Positions 52,342 to 61,886 of a stretch of 64,000 nucleotides of DNA are shown one piece after another. Under the pieces are notes generated by a model. The model saw only the letters and a program-made list of their open reading frames with translations. It had not been told where the DNA came from and searched no databases. Positions within the stretch are counted from its first letter, which is position 1. Every line of letters starts with the position of its first letter. Both the position numbers and the translations under genes were made by a program. This DNA comes from Hyphomicrobiales bacterium (lineage in GTDB: Bacteria; Pseudomonadota; Alphaproteobacteria; Rhizobiales; Rhizobiaceae), in the NCBI GenBank assembly GCA_003963455.1, contig RXJA01000093.1, positions 1-64,000 on the forward strand, read 5' to 3'.

Positions 52342-53826
52342 TCACTGGCTCGCAGCATGGCTCATCACCGTTTCCTGGGTGACACGGCCAGTGCGGTTGT
52401 CGAGGTTGGCGACGACAGCCCCGTTGCGGAAGACAAGTAGCCGGTCGCTCATCCCGATGACTTCGGGCATCTCGGACGAGACAAGGACAACGGCTATTCC
52501 TGATTCTGCCAACTGGCGAAGCTGAGCGTGGATCAGAGACTTCGCGCCCACATCAACGCCACGCGTCGGCTCGTCCACGATCAGCACCTTCGGCCGCGCG
52601 TCGAGCGCCTTAGCGAGCAAGACTTTTTGCTGGTTACCGCCAGAAAGATCCATCGCGCGTGCGCCTTCGTTCGGCGGGCGGATATCCATGGACTTGATGT
52701 ATTCCAGCGCCTTGGCGCGTAGCCGCGCCCCAGACAAGAATCCGAAACGGTTTCCATAATTGGAGAGGGTGGACGCACCGATGTTCGCGGCCACGTCGTA
52801 GCCAAGGAAGAGGCCACTGCCCTTACGATCCTCGGAGACATAGACGATGCCTTTGGCAAGCGCGTCGCTCGGATCTGCGATATCTATCGCGTTGCCATCG
52901 AGGGTGAACGTTCCGGATGACCGGACGTCCGCATTGATCAATGCGCGCATCGCCTCGGTGCGGCCCGACCCGACCAGCCCCGCAACGCCTACTATCTCGC
53001 CCCGTCGCACGTCGAAGGTGAGATCGCGCACTGTCCCAAATTGCGAGACGCCTCGACAGGAAAAGACGACGTCGCTGATCGTCGTTGCCTTCGGCGGAAA
53101 CAGGTCCCCGAGATGGCGACCGACCATCATCTTGATGATTTGTTCCGTCGTCACGTCATCAATCGCGCTGGTCGCAACGTGGTGACCATCCCGAAAAACG
53201 GTGATCCGATCAGATATCTCGAACAACTCAGAAAGCTTGTGCGAGATAAAGACGATTCCGAGGCCCTTGGCCTTGAGATCGCGTACCACCACGAACAGTT
53301 CGGCAATCTCCTTCTCAGAGAGGGAGGATGTTGGCTCGTCCATGATGATCAGCTTGGCCTCGAGGGAGATCGCCTTGGCCACCTCAACCAATTGCTGCAT
53401 GCCTATGCTCAGGCTGCCCACGAGAGCTGCCGGGTCTATGTCGACTCCAATTCGCTCAAAGATCCTGCGCGCCTCGATCCGCATCCCGCGCCAATCGTTG
53501 AGGCCCAGTAAGCCGGTCATCTCATGGCGCAGGAAAATATTCTCAGCCACCGTAAGATTGGGCACCAAGCTAAGTTCCTGGTGAACGACGCTAATCCCGG
53601 CGCGCATCGCCTCAAGCGGATGGTCGAAATCGACCGCTGTGCCGTCAAAGGTAATAGTCCCGCTGTCGCGCCGCAGGATGCCTGCGATGATGTTGACGAG
53701 AGTTGATTTCCCTGCGCCGTTCTCGCCGATAAGGGCGTGGATCTCGCCGCTGCGCACGTCGAAGTCGACGCCGTGCAGCACGACGTTCCCAAAAAAGCTT
53801 TTGGTCACTGACTGAACACTCAGCAT
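52342..53826 (-). CDS. Ribose-type ABC transporter ATPase (fused double domain)
   Basis: The 494-residue RbsA-type ATPase has Walker A GENGAGKST and the signature SLSIGMQQLVEVAKA in the first domain, LSGGNQQKVLLAKAL in the second, and degenerate second Walker A GLVGSGRT. It lies between two permease genes, 7 bp and 3 bp away. Confidence 0.94.
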   Translation of the reverse strand: MLSVQSVTKSFFGNVVLHGVDFDVRSGEIHALIGENGAGKSTLVNIIAGILRRDSGTITFDGTAVDFDHPLEAMRAGISVVHQELSLVPNLTVAENIFLRHEMTGLLGLNDWRGMRIEARRIFERIGVDIDPAALVGSLSIGMQQLVEVAKAISLEAKLIIMDEPTSSLSEKEIAELFVVVRDLKAKGLGIVFISHKLSELFEISDRITVFRDGHHVATSAIDDVTTEQIIKMMVGRHLGDLFPPKATTISDVVFSCRGVSQFGTVRDLTFDVRRGEIVGVAGLVGSGRTEAMRALINADVRSSGTFTLDGNAIDIADPSDALAKGIVYVSEDRKGSGLFLGYDVAANIGASTLSNYGNRFGFLSGARLRAKALEYIKSMDIRPPNEGARAMDLSGGNQQKVLLAKALDARPKVLIVDEPTRGVDVGAKSLIHAQLRQLAESGIAVVLVSSEMPEVIGMSDRLLVFRNGAVVANLDNRTGRVTQETVMSHAASQ

Positions 53827-53829
53827 CGC

Positions 53830-54825
53830 TTAGCGCCTCGTCCGATAGGTGCGTACTGCGTCGAAACCGACTGCAGCTATGAGAACAAGGCCCACGGTGG
53901 CCTGCTGCCAGTTCGGGTTGCCGTTCAGGAGCACGAATCCGTTGCCGATGAGGGCGAGCATCAGCACACCGAGAAAGCTGCCGAGAATGCTGCCAGCGCC
54001 GCCAGCCATGCTGGCACCCCCAACGATCGCAGCAGCCAACGCCCGCAATTCTGCGCCAATGCCGTAGTTGGCATAACCGATGCGGTTCGCCGAGGTCATC
54101 AGCACTGCTGCCAGCCATACGAAAACGGCGGCGATCATGTAGGAGCCGATGACATAGCGATCGACCCTGATGCCAGAGAGGTTCGCGGCTTCCGGGCTTT
54201 CCCCGACATAGAAGGCTCGGCGCAGGACCGCCCAGTGACCGAGAAGACCGGCGAAGACGGCAATGGTTGCAAGAACGATAATCAATGGCAGTGGAATGCC
54301 ATAAAATCCGTTGCCGATCTGCAGACGAAATTCAAACCGGCCGAACTGAGTGAACCAGCGTTCGGCGCGCGGAAACGAGATGTACTGACCCGTGGTCAGA
54401 ACTGTCGCAAATCCCCTCGCCACGGACATCATACCAAGCGTGACAAGGAACGGCAGGATGCCTCCCTTGGCCACCAGGAAACCGTTGATGAAGCCGCATA
54501 TGAGTGCCACGCCCAGGCCAGTCGCCAGCGCCGGCACGACGGGCGTGCCTTCGCGCAGGAGAAGGGCCATGACTACGGAGGCCAGCGCCATGACCGACCC
54601 GACCGACAGGTCAAGGCCGCGGACGATGAGCACCACCGTCATCGCCACTGCCAGGAGCAGATCGTAGGTCATAAGCGAAAGAACGGCCTTGATGTTCGTC
54701 CAACTGGCAAATGCCTCCGGACTCATGACGGTAAGAAAGATGAAGATCGCCGCGTTGACGGCAACTAGCAGCATCTCCCTCGTTCCAATGGCACGGCGTA
54801 ACACCGTGGAGCGCAACCAGCTCAT
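53830..54825 (-). CDS. Ribose-type ABC transporter permease
   Basis: 331 residues from ATG 54825, which has GGAGGAG 10 nt upstream; 20 extra residues in the longer frame are unsupported. The RbsC signature is VLIVRGLDLSVGSVMALAS. Two different permeases in this operon suggest a heterodimer, unlike the first transporter. Confidence 0.92.
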   Translation of the reverse strand: MSWLRSTVLRRAIGTREMLLVAVNAAIFIFLTVMSPEAFASWTNIKAVLSLMTYDLLLAVAMTVVLIVRGLDLSVGSVMALASVVMALLLREGTPVVPALATGLGVALICGFINGFLVAKGGILPFLVTLGMMSVARGFATVLTTGQYISFPRAERWFTQFGRFEFRLQIGNGFYGIPLPLIIVLATIAVFAGLLGHWAVLRRAFYVGESPEAANLSGIRVDRYVIGSYMIAAVFVWLAAVLMTSANRIGYANYGIGAELRALAAAIVGGASMAGGAGSILGSFLGVLMLALIGNGFVLLNGNPNWQQATVGLVLIAAVGFDAVRTYRTRR

Positions 54826-54880
54826 CGAATAACAACTCCTCCCTGCGGCCCTAGGGCCTCGAACGCTTTTGCAGGTTCTC

Positions 54881-54898
54881 GCCACCGCAATCGGTGGC
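54881..54898 (-). terminator. Hairpin between class I CoA-transferase and permease genes
   Basis: GCCACCG (54881-54887) pairs with CGGTGGC (54892-54898) around CAAT, a 7-bp stem. There is no T tract. It may partly separate the CoA-transferase gene from the transporter operon. Confidence 0.4.
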
Positions 54899-54923
54899 TG
54901 AATCCGCGATATTGTGGGCTGTT

Positions 54924-56528
54924 TCAGGCCGCAATCCGCCTCCCTGATCGCAGTCTCGGGTGGACTGGTGGCTCGGCGCCGGCGAGCTCAGCTAAAATCC
55001 CCATTGGGCCTGAACCGAAAAGCCTTTCGTCCATTGGCTTCAGCGACGCCGAGATCTTTGGCGCGAAATCCATCTGCGCGAGGATGTCGTTCTCAAGTGA
55101 GACGCGCTTAGCGATTTCAATCAGCTCGAGTTCGCCGTTGATTAATCGGAAAACCGCGCGCTCGGTAATAAACAGCACCTCCTGCCGTCGCTCGGCGGAA
55201 TAGCGGCCGCTGAAGCTGACCTGGTTCACTGATTCGACGAACTTTCTGCTGCGGCCCTCGTTGACGATTTTTAGCCCGCCTTCCCCGCAGGCGACCTGCA
55301 GCCCGCCGGCCGTAAATGTGCCTGAGAACATCACTTTCTTGGCGTTCTGGCTGATGTTGACGAAGCCACCGACGCCGATGATCTTGTCGGCGAACCGGCT
55401 GATGTTGACATTGCCGTTGCGATCGATTTCCGCCGCGGACAAATAGGCGAGGTCGATGCCACCGCCGTCATAGAAATCGAACTGGTACGGCTGGTCGATA
55501 AGCGCCGAGTAGTTGCGGCCGGCGCCGAAGTCGTAGCCATCCACTGGGATGCCACCGACAACCCCCTGCTCGTTCGTCAGCACAATATGGTCGAGTATCC
55601 CCTCCTCAGCCGCGATGAGCGGTAGCCCGGTAGAGATTCCCGAACCGATGTTGCAGATCGCTCCAGGGGTTAGCTCCAGGGCGCACCGCCGCGCAACAAT
55701 CTTGCGGGCGTCCAGCGGCAGTTGCGGTAGCGATCCGACGGGAACGCGGATCTCGCCGGCATAAGCTGCGTCGTATTGAGTGCGGAAAGTCTGCGACTGG
55801 TCGGGCTCGACTATGACCGCGTCAACCAGCATGCCGGGAACCTTGACGGACTTACCCGGAAGCGAATCGCGGGCAGCCATCCGCTTCACTTGCGCGAGGA
55901 CCAGGCCACCGGAATTACGGGTCGCCTGTGCCATTGACAACATCTCGCCGTAAACGGCCTCGTGCTCCATCGAGATGTTGCCGTCCTCGTCCGCGGTGGT
56001 GCCGCGGATGAAGGCAACATCAATTTTGAACGGCTGGTAGAACATCCAATCACGATCGCCGAGGCGAATGATCTCGACGAGCGGCTCGATGGCCGTTTCG
56101 CTTTGGCGGCCGCCGCCATGGCGCGGGTCTATGAACGTATTCAAACCGACATGTGTAATGAGCCCTGGTCGGCCAGCGGCGATCTCCCGGATCAGCTGCG
56201 ACAGCGCCCCCTGCGGTAAAGTGTAGGCTTCGATCAAATTGGAAGCTGCCATGGCGGCGATTGGCGGCGAGTCAACAAAGGCGCCACATACGATGCGCTT
56301 CAACAGGCCGGGATGCGCAAATCTAGACGCGCCCTTACGATCACGGTCGCCGAGTCCGACCGGGTGTACGCAGCACAGATTGCGAGGCTGACGGGTCGCG
56401 AGGAAACGCTGCTCTACGGCTTCCATAAGAGCGTCCGGCACAGAATGCCCGCCGCCGGATCCTCCTATTAAAATTGTGTCGCCGTCCTCAACGAGAAGTG
56501 CCGCTTCGGCAGCCGATAGAATTTTCAT
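54924..56528 (-). CDS. Class I CoA-transferase (acetate/propionate/3-oxoacid type)
   Basis: The 534-residue protein joins the alpha and beta CoA-transferase domains in one chain, as in propionate CoA-transferase and YdiF. The glycine-rich start GGSGGGHSVPDALMEAVE and the Glu of LTNEQGVVGGIPVDG, the likely catalytic residue, are visible. It would recycle CoA between acyl groups or activate a pathway acid. It is transcribed from the divergent promoter region at 56529-56784. Confidence 0.9.
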   Translation of the reverse strand: MKILSAAEAALLVEDGDTILIGGSGGGHSVPDALMEAVEQRFLATRQPRNLCCVHPVGLGDRDRKGASRFAHPGLLKRIVCGAFVDSPPIAAMAASNLIEAYTLPQGALSQLIREIAAGRPGLITHVGLNTFIDPRHGGGRQSETAIEPLVEIIRLGDRDWMFYQPFKIDVAFIRGTTADEDGNISMEHEAVYGEMLSMAQATRNSGGLVLAQVKRMAARDSLPGKSVKVPGMLVDAVIVEPDQSQTFRTQYDAAYAGEIRVPVGSLPQLPLDARKIVARRCALELTPGAICNIGSGISTGLPLIAAEEGILDHIVLTNEQGVVGGIPVDGYDFGAGRNYSALIDQPYQFDFYDGGGIDLAYLSAAEIDRNGNVNISRFADKIIGVGGFVNISQNAKKVMFSGTFTAGGLQVACGEGGLKIVNEGRSRKFVESVNQVSFSGRYSAERRQEVLFITERAVFRLINGELELIEIAKRVSLENDILAQMDFAPKISASLKPMDERLFGSGPMGILAELAGAEPPVHPRLRSGRRIAA

Positions 56529-56564
56529 TCACGTCCCCGTTCCGAGCTATTTGCTGGTCTCTCC

Positions 56565-56594
56565 TATAAACGAGCGAACCTATGCATAAGTCAA
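56565..56594 (-). promoter_or_regulatory. Putative promoter of the class I CoA-transferase gene
   Basis: On the minus strand, TTGACT (56594-56589) and TTTATA (56570-56565) are 18 bp apart, a fair sigma-70-type pair. The repeated half-site GCATAAGT (56584-56591) overlaps the -35, and another copy lies at 56633-56640, which suggests repression by a local regulator. Confidence 0.4.
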
Positions 56595-56703
56595 TAGCTG
56601 TCAGACAGGTGACGATGGACAAGACACTTTTCGCATAAGTAATTGTTTATACGTCACTTTCTAGCCATAGCCAACAGCTTAAGGCCAAATACGGCCACAA
56701 AAT

Positions 56704-56736
56704 AAACTTATTGGAAGGTAAGTTTTTTTGTTGACG
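56704..56736 (+). promoter_or_regulatory. Inverted repeat and -35 of the crotonase/GMC/tetR unit
   Basis: AAACTTA (56704-56710) and TAAGTTT (56719-56725) are perfect arms around an 8-bp spacer, directly before TTGACG (56731-56736), a -35-like element. The arms share TAAGT with the half-sites at 56584 and 56633. The TetR protein at 59273 is the obvious candidate binder. No strong -10 was seen. Confidence 0.45.
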
Positions 56737-56784
56737 CTCCGCTCCGCCGGACGCTAAGGTCAGGCCTCTTAAAAGGGGATGAGG

Positions 56785-57537
56785 ATGTCGGATTTTGTTT
56801 GCCTAGATCAGATAGACGGAACTGCGGAGATCATGCTGAAAAGGCCCTCCAAATTGAACGCCGTTACCGCTGAGATGGCCTCGGCGCTCGTCGACATAAG
56901 CCGAGTGGTCGACGACGATCCAACCGTGAAGGTAGTTCTGCTACATGGAGAAGGCAGCAAAGCGTTCTGTGCGGGCAGCGACTTGAATTCCTTGGCGCAA
57001 TATCCGTCCCTTTGGGCATACAGAAATCGCAAAGAGTATTCGGCGGCTTTTAGACATTTGAGAAAGCCGCTAGTAGCCGTTCTTCACGGATGGTCACTAG
57101 GCGGGGGTGCGGAGATGGCGTTGTCGGCGGACATCAGGATCGCGGAGTCGAACGTAAAAATCGGCTTCCCTGAGATCAAGCGAGGCTGGGTAGGCGGAGG
57201 TGCCGCGACCCAACTCTTGCCCCGCATCGTTGGTTATGGAGCCGCAATGAAATTGTTGCTGACCGGCGATCACATTGAGGCATCAGAGGCAAAACGGCTC
57301 GGCTTGGTCGAAGAGGTCGTAGAAATCGGTCAGGGTCTGGCCCGGGGGCGAGCGATCTGCTCACAGTTATGCGAATTCAGATCTGTTGCGCTAGAAGCAA
57401 TGAAGTCGGCTGTACGAGCGTCCTTATCTATGCCCTTGGAAGCTGGGGCGCAGTATGAAAACGAGATGACTACTCTTTGCTTCGCCGAGGGGCGACACAA
57501 AGACGGGATAGACGAGTTCTTCAGTCGTCGGCGGTAG
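56785..57537 (+). CDS. Crotonase-fold enzyme (enoyl-CoA hydratase/isomerase family)
   Basis: 250 residues from ATG 56785, with AGGGG 6 nt upstream; ATG 56779 is adjacent. The oxyanion-hole motif is LHGWSLGGGAEMAL, and FPEIKRGWVGGGAATQLL carries the first catalytic Glu. The second Glu position is Lys (AMKLLLTG). As with the other crotonase, a standard hydratase is therefore doubtful. It leads the plus-strand unit. Confidence 0.87.
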   Translation: MSDFVCLDQIDGTAEIMLKRPSKLNAVTAEMASALVDISRVVDDDPTVKVVLLHGEGSKAFCAGSDLNSLAQYPSLWAYRNRKEYSAAFRHLRKPLVAVLHGWSLGGGAEMALSADIRIAESNVKIGFPEIKRGWVGGGAATQLLPRIVGYGAAMKLLLTGDHIEASEAKRLGLVEEVVEIGQGLARGRAICSQLCEFRSVALEAMKSAVRASLSMPLEAGAQYENEMTTLCFAEGRHKDGIDEFFSRRR

Positions 57538-57605
57538 CTGTCTTCAAGATCGAATACTCGTTCATGCCGGATTTCTATAATTCAACAAGCTTTAAACGGC
57601 GGGAA

Positions 57606-59252
57606 ATGACCAATCCAAGTGAGTTCATCATTGTAGGCGGCGGGTCCGCCGGCTGTGTCATTGCGAACCGGCTGTCGGCAAATCCGGCAAACAAGGTAAC
57701 ACTGATCGAGGCCGGTGGCTGGGACCGCAATCCCTTGATCCATATGCCTGCCGGGTTTTTGCCACTTATGAAAACGGGAATCCTTGACTGGGGTTATCAT
57801 AGCGAACCTCAAAAACACCTGGGAGGTCGGCGCCTCTATTGCCCGCGAGGCAAGGTAATCGGCGGATCGAGCTCAATAAACGGTATGGTGTACATCCGCG
57901 GCCATCCCTCGGATTTCGACCAGTGGGCACAGTTTGGTAACATCGGATGGAGCGACCGAGACTGCCTGCCCTATTTCGAGCGAGCCGAGGGATTCGTCGA
58001 CAATTCGCGGAAAGGACGAGGGCTCGAAGGCCCTTTGAAGACGTTGCGTCACGGGATTCACCACCCCCTCAGTCGCGCCTTTGTCGAGGCCGCGCAACAG
58101 ATGGGCCTGCCATACAATGACGACTTCAATGTCGGAGAGCAGTTCGGGGTCGGGCCGACAGACAGCACGATGGCCGCAAACCGTCGGTGCAGTTCCGCCT
58201 CCGCTTATCTAACTCCGGTCAAAACGCGATCCAATCTGACTGTGCTCACACGTTGTTTGGTCACACGAGTGATTGTCGAGCGCGGTAAAGCGGTCGGCGT
58301 CGAATATCTACGTGGTCGCGAGACCGTACGGCTTTATTGCGCAGGTGAGGTCATCCTGTCGGGTGGCGCAGTCAATTCACCGCAATTGCTGCAGCTTTCC
58401 GGTATCGGCGACCCTGATGATCTGGCGCAAGTCGGCATTCAACCCATCGTCGAACTCAAAGGCGTGGGCAGAAACCTGCAAGATCACCCGGCAGCAACCG
58501 TCAAACAATTGGCTTCGCAGCCTGTTTCATTGCTGCCTTTCACCCGCCCGCTACGCTCGGCCATAGCGTTTGTTCAGTACGTGACCACTGGTGGTGGGCC
58601 TGCGAGCTATCATGGCGGCGAGGCGCAAGCATTTGTAAAAACGCAACCGGGCCTGGCGGCTCCAGATCTGCAATATTTTATGACCAACATAATGTATACG
58701 AACAATGGTCGGACGATTATTCAAAAGCATGGATTTATGCTCTATTTTACACTCCAAAGGCCCGAAAGTGTCGGCTACGTGAAGCTCAGATCCTCGAATC
58801 CACGGGATAAGCCGCTTATTGATCTAAACTACTTTTCCAGAGGCCGCGACATCGAGACAATGCGTGACGGCATCAAAATTGGCCGTGAAATTTTCGCGCA
58901 AAAAGCCTTCGACGACTACCGTGGCGAAGAGTATGGGCCGGGTCAAAATGCTCAGAATGACGCCGACATTGATGACTACCTTCGGAGGGAAGTGACTTCC
59001 AACTATCATCTCAGTGGGACATGCAAAATGGGTATTGACCCACTCGCTGTTGTGGATCCAACACTCCGGGTGCAGGGGGTCGACGGGCTGAGAGTAGTGG
59101 ACGCATCAATCATGCCACGGGTTGTCAGCGGCAACACAAATGCACCGACAATCATGATTGCCGAAAAGGCGGCCGACATGATCTTGGGATACGACGCTCC
59201 ATCCACCGCACTTCATGCTGGTATGATACCAACTTCACTCGCCAAGCAATAG
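57606..59252 (+). CDS. GMC family FAD-dependent alcohol oxidoreductase
   Basis: 548 residues from ATG 57606 ([19 protein letters not shown]); a longer frame from 57477 overlaps the crotonase gene and is not supported. [14 protein letters not shown] and the active-site segments [11 protein letters not shown] and [18 protein letters not shown] are present. It lies 68 bp after the crotonase gene and 20 bp before tetR. Confidence 0.92.
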   Translation: MTNPSEFIIVGGGSAGCVIANRLSANPANKVTLIEAGGWDRNPLIHMPAGFLPLMKTGILDWGYHSEPQKHLGGRRLYCPRGKVIGGSSSINGMVYIRGHPSDFDQWAQFGNIGWSDRDCLPYFERAEGFVDNSRKGRGLEGPLKTLRHGIHHPLSRAFVEAAQQMGLPYNDDFNVGEQFGVGPTDSTMAANRRCSSASAYLTPVKTRSNLTVLTRCLVTRVIVERGKAVGVEYLRGRETVRLYCAGEVILSGGAVNSPQLLQLSGIGDPDDLAQVGIQPIVELKGVGRNLQDHPAATVKQLASQPVSLLPFTRPLRSAIAFVQYVTTGGGPASYHGGEAQAFVKTQPGLAAPDLQYFMTNIMYTNNGRTIIQKHGFMLYFTLQRPESVGYVKLRSSNPRDKPLIDLNYFSRGRDIETMRDGIKIGREIFAQKAFDDYRGEEYGPGQNAQNDADIDDYLRREVTSNYHLSGTCKMGIDPLAVVDPTLRVQGVDGLRVVDASIMPRVVSGNTNAPTIMIAEKAADMILGYDAPSTALHAGMIPTSLAKQ

Positions 59253-59272
59253 GTCGGGGCACTCAGAGATCC

Positions 59273-59911
59273 ATGGCAAAGGTTGGAGATCTTACAAAGG
59301 GGCAAATTAGGGCGGCTACCGTCGAGCTGCTAATCGTTAACGGCTATCGCGGCACCAATTTCCGGCTGATTGCCGAGCGACTGGGAATCACGACAACCAA
59401 TATCCATTATCACTTTGGCGGGAAATCAAGCCTTGTCCTCGACGTCGTGGCGGAATACGTCAATGATGCAATAGCTCGACAGCAGGGTGTTTGGCTTCGA
59501 CCTCACACCAGTTTAAAAGAGAAACTGCAACTCGCATCAGGTTTGAACCGCAAGCGCTACCTCCAGTTCAATCCGGGAGAAAACACCAATAGACCTTGGA
59601 GTTTGATCTGGCGCCTTCGAATGGAGAAGGAAGCCCTCAGCCCAGATATTATCTCCCAACTGGAATCCTACACAACTCACCTGGCAACCTTTGTCCGAAA
59701 TGCAGTGGAAAGCGCCTCGCGAACAGGTGAGCTTGCCCCGACAGCCCCGCTCGACAAAATTACGACGATCCTACTCAGTCTCGTGAATAGTGCAGCCGCA
59801 GTGGCGCTCGACTCTGGCTGGCATCAGTTGGAGGCGTTATACGCTGCCACCGGCGACGTTGTTTTTTCGGCCTACTGTCCCGTGAATAGTCAGTCTGACA
59901 CTGGACCATAA
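59273..59911 (+). CDS. TetR-family transcriptional regulator
   Basis: The 212-residue protein has an N-terminal HTH: VELLIVNGYRGTNFRLIAER, then LGITTTNIHYHFGGKSSLV. The C-terminal ligand domain is unassigned. Placed inside the crotonase-GMC-DUF993 unit, it probably controls the divergent promoter region 56529-56784, where TAAGT half-sites recur, in response to a CoA ester or hydrophobic intermediate. Confidence 0.9.
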   Translation: MAKVGDLTKGQIRAATVELLIVNGYRGTNFRLIAERLGITTTNIHYHFGGKSSLVLDVVAEYVNDAIARQQGVWLRPHTSLKEKLQLASGLNRKRYLQFNPGENTNRPWSLIWRLRMEKEALSPDIISQLESYTTHLATFVRNAVESASRTGELAPTAPLDKITTILLSLVNSAAAVALDSGWHQLEALYAATGDVVFSAYCPVNSQSDTGP

Positions 59912-59945
59912 CCCCATCCGATCAATCGCACTCCAAGAGGCCAAT

Positions 59946-61118
59946 GTGTCACTACGCGTGAGGCTGCCCGTAGACGAGAAAACCATCGAGCAATACGTCC
60001 TGCGTGGAACTCCAACAAAATCGCAGGATTTCGTTCCACCGTTCAATCGCATCGCGTACGCTGCAGCTCACGTCGTGGCAGACCCTATTTTGAGTCGTGA
60101 TCCGCAAGGCCCGGCGGTCATCGACTGGGATTCGACGATGGCTTTCCGTCGTCATTTATGGACTCACGGTTTCGGCATTGCCGAAGCCATGGACACAGCT
60201 CAGCGGGGCCTTGGACTGGACTGGCTAGGCGCACAGGAGCTCATTCGGCGATCAATTGCGGAGTCCAAGGCAATTGTTGGGGCCGATCTAATTTGCGGCG
60301 TCGGAACTGATCATCTTGAGACTGATGGCGCAGCGTCGCTGGACGACGTCGTTTCAGCGTATTCGACGCAGTTCGAGTTCGTGGAGAAACATGGTGGACG
60401 GGCTGTCATGATGGCAAGCCGCATGCTGGCGCGTATTGCTGTAACTTCCGACGATTACCGGGAAGTCTATGGACGTGTTCTTAGTCAGGCGCAGCAAAGG
60501 ACTGTGCTTCATTGGTTGGGAGAAAGTTTTGACACTCAGCTATGTGGCTACTGGGGCGAAATCAATTTCGAACAATCGCTTGATGTTGTCCTCTCTATAA
60601 TTTGTGATAATCGCTCGAAGATCGACGGGATTAAAATATCCTTGTTAGATAAATCAAAGGAAATCGCGTTGCGTGACCGATTACCAGACGGTGTGGTTTG
60701 CTTCACTGGTGATGATTTCAACTATACCGAAATGCTCGAAGATGACAGATATGGTCGCCATAGCCACGCGCTTCTCGGCATATTTGACGCCATAGCACCG
60801 CAAGCCTCGCGAGCACTGTCGAAGCTGGCGGCCGGAGACATTAATGAGTTCCGTAGCATTTTAGAACCCACAGTCGCCCTTTCCCGAAAGATCTTTGAGA
60901 CCCCAACTCAATTCTATAAGGCTGGCATTGTCTTTCTGGCCTGGCTCAACCGCCATCAAAGTCATTTTATCATGCCCGCAGGGCTGCAATCGACGAGGAG
61001 TGTCCTCCACTACTGCGAAATCTTTCGGCTGGCGGATCAGGCCAATGTTTTGGACGAGCCCGACGTTGCGGCAGCGCGCATGAGGCAGTTCCTCCATTGT
61101 GCGGGCGTGAATCAATAG
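59946..61118 (+). CDS. DUF993 family protein
   Basis: 390 residues from GTG 59946, with GAGG 5 nt upstream. The sequence matches DUF993 (VIDWDSTMAFRRHLWTHGFG, ETDGAASLDDVVSAY, DGIKISLLDKSKEIALRDRL), a family predicted to have a TIM-barrel fold related to DapA-like lyases. It commonly neighbours sugar-catabolic oxidoreductases. A second lyase step in the pathway is plausible. It follows tetR by 34 bp. Confidence 0.85.
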   Translation: MSLRVRLPVDEKTIEQYVLRGTPTKSQDFVPPFNRIAYAAAHVVADPILSRDPQGPAVIDWDSTMAFRRHLWTHGFGIAEAMDTAQRGLGLDWLGAQELIRRSIAESKAIVGADLICGVGTDHLETDGAASLDDVVSAYSTQFEFVEKHGGRAVMMASRMLARIAVTSDDYREVYGRVLSQAQQRTVLHWLGESFDTQLCGYWGEINFEQSLDVVLSIICDNRSKIDGIKISLLDKSKEIALRDRLPDGVVCFTGDDFNYTEMLEDDRYGRHSHALLGIFDAIAPQASRALSKLAAGDINEFRSILEPTVALSRKIFETPTQFYKAGIVFLAWLNRHQSHFIMPAGLQSTRSVLHYCEIFRLADQANVLDEPDVAAARMRQFLHCAGVNQ

Positions 61119-61140
61119 AGCAAGCACGTCATTTGGGGCC

Positions 61141-61431
61141 GAGTACGCAACGTTGTTCAAGACGCCGTACCACCCCGGTTGCAAGCTGGACTGGCAACAG
61201 AAGATGGTCGACGTCGCGTTAGCCACCGCAGCTGCGCCGAATTTCTTCTCAACCTATAAGAACGGCGCCCGCCAATTTGCCGATGGCGGCGTATGGGCGA
61301 ACAACCCTATCATGACAGCGTTGGTGGACGCCCTCGCCTGCTACGAGATCGACCGCCATGCCGTCGGCATCCTTTCTCTCGGCTGTGACGAATGGGGCTT
61401 CGCCTTAAACGCCCTTGGCCAGCAGACATAA
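61141..61431 (+). pseudogene. Patatin-like phospholipase, 3' remnant
   Basis: The frame encodes FKTPYHPGCKLDWQQKMVDV, then ALATAAAPNFFSTY and ADGGVWANNPIMTALVDAL. The DGG and NNP motifs match the C-terminal part of patatin-like phospholipases, including those used in bacterial defence. The N-terminal half with the GxSxG nucleophile is missing; the remaining sequence begins 22 bp after the DUF993 stop. It has no start codon or ribosome-binding site of its own and is a deletion remnant. Confidence 0.75.
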
Positions 61432-61886
61432 TGCCAAACTTGGATGCCCAAGGACACAAGCTCGCGGGATTCGCGATAGCGGCAAACGGCGCCTCAAGCG
61501 AACCGTTGGTCGCCTCATCGCATGAGCGAAAATAGAAGAGAAGCAGAACTTTCGTGTGCAGTATTGCACACGCCATCCGATAACCAGCTGATTTTCCTCA
61601 CTTGTTTGTCCTATCCATCAATGGGCGCGGTTGCATCTTTTGGGGCCGAGCCAGTTCGACCGAGCCTCACGGCTTTGCGATTGTGGAAAGCGGGCCATCC
61701 GATTTCTGTCCAGCCATATCCGTTGTCACTACTACCCTCCTCCGTGCCTTCCATTTCTCGTGCACAGAGGTCAGTCATAGCCGTGCTACTGCATGATCAA
61801 CGGTTCGGGAGCGTGCCCGAGCCTGCTCGCAGCCGGCGGTCGGATGCCAGAGTAGCGCAACCGCCGGCAGACATAGGAAGGCCCCG
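61432..61886. other. Intergenic region with a tra-box-like palindrome
   Basis: In these 455 bases I see no convincing coding sequence; a 122-codon frame from 61522 has no recognisable domain. The one clear feature is the palindrome at 61553-61572. The rest is unassigned and may be a recombination scar between cargo and the following mobile-element genes. Confidence 0.45.
61553..61572. promoter_or_regulatory. Tra-box-like palindrome
   Basis: CGTGTGC (61553-61559), AGTATT, GCACACG (61566-61572) is a perfect 7-bp inverted repeat. The inner part TGTGCAGTATTGCACA resembles TraR tra boxes of the TGTGCAG-N2-CTGCACA type. It lies about 315 bp upstream of the HTH gene at 61887. Confidence 0.35.
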
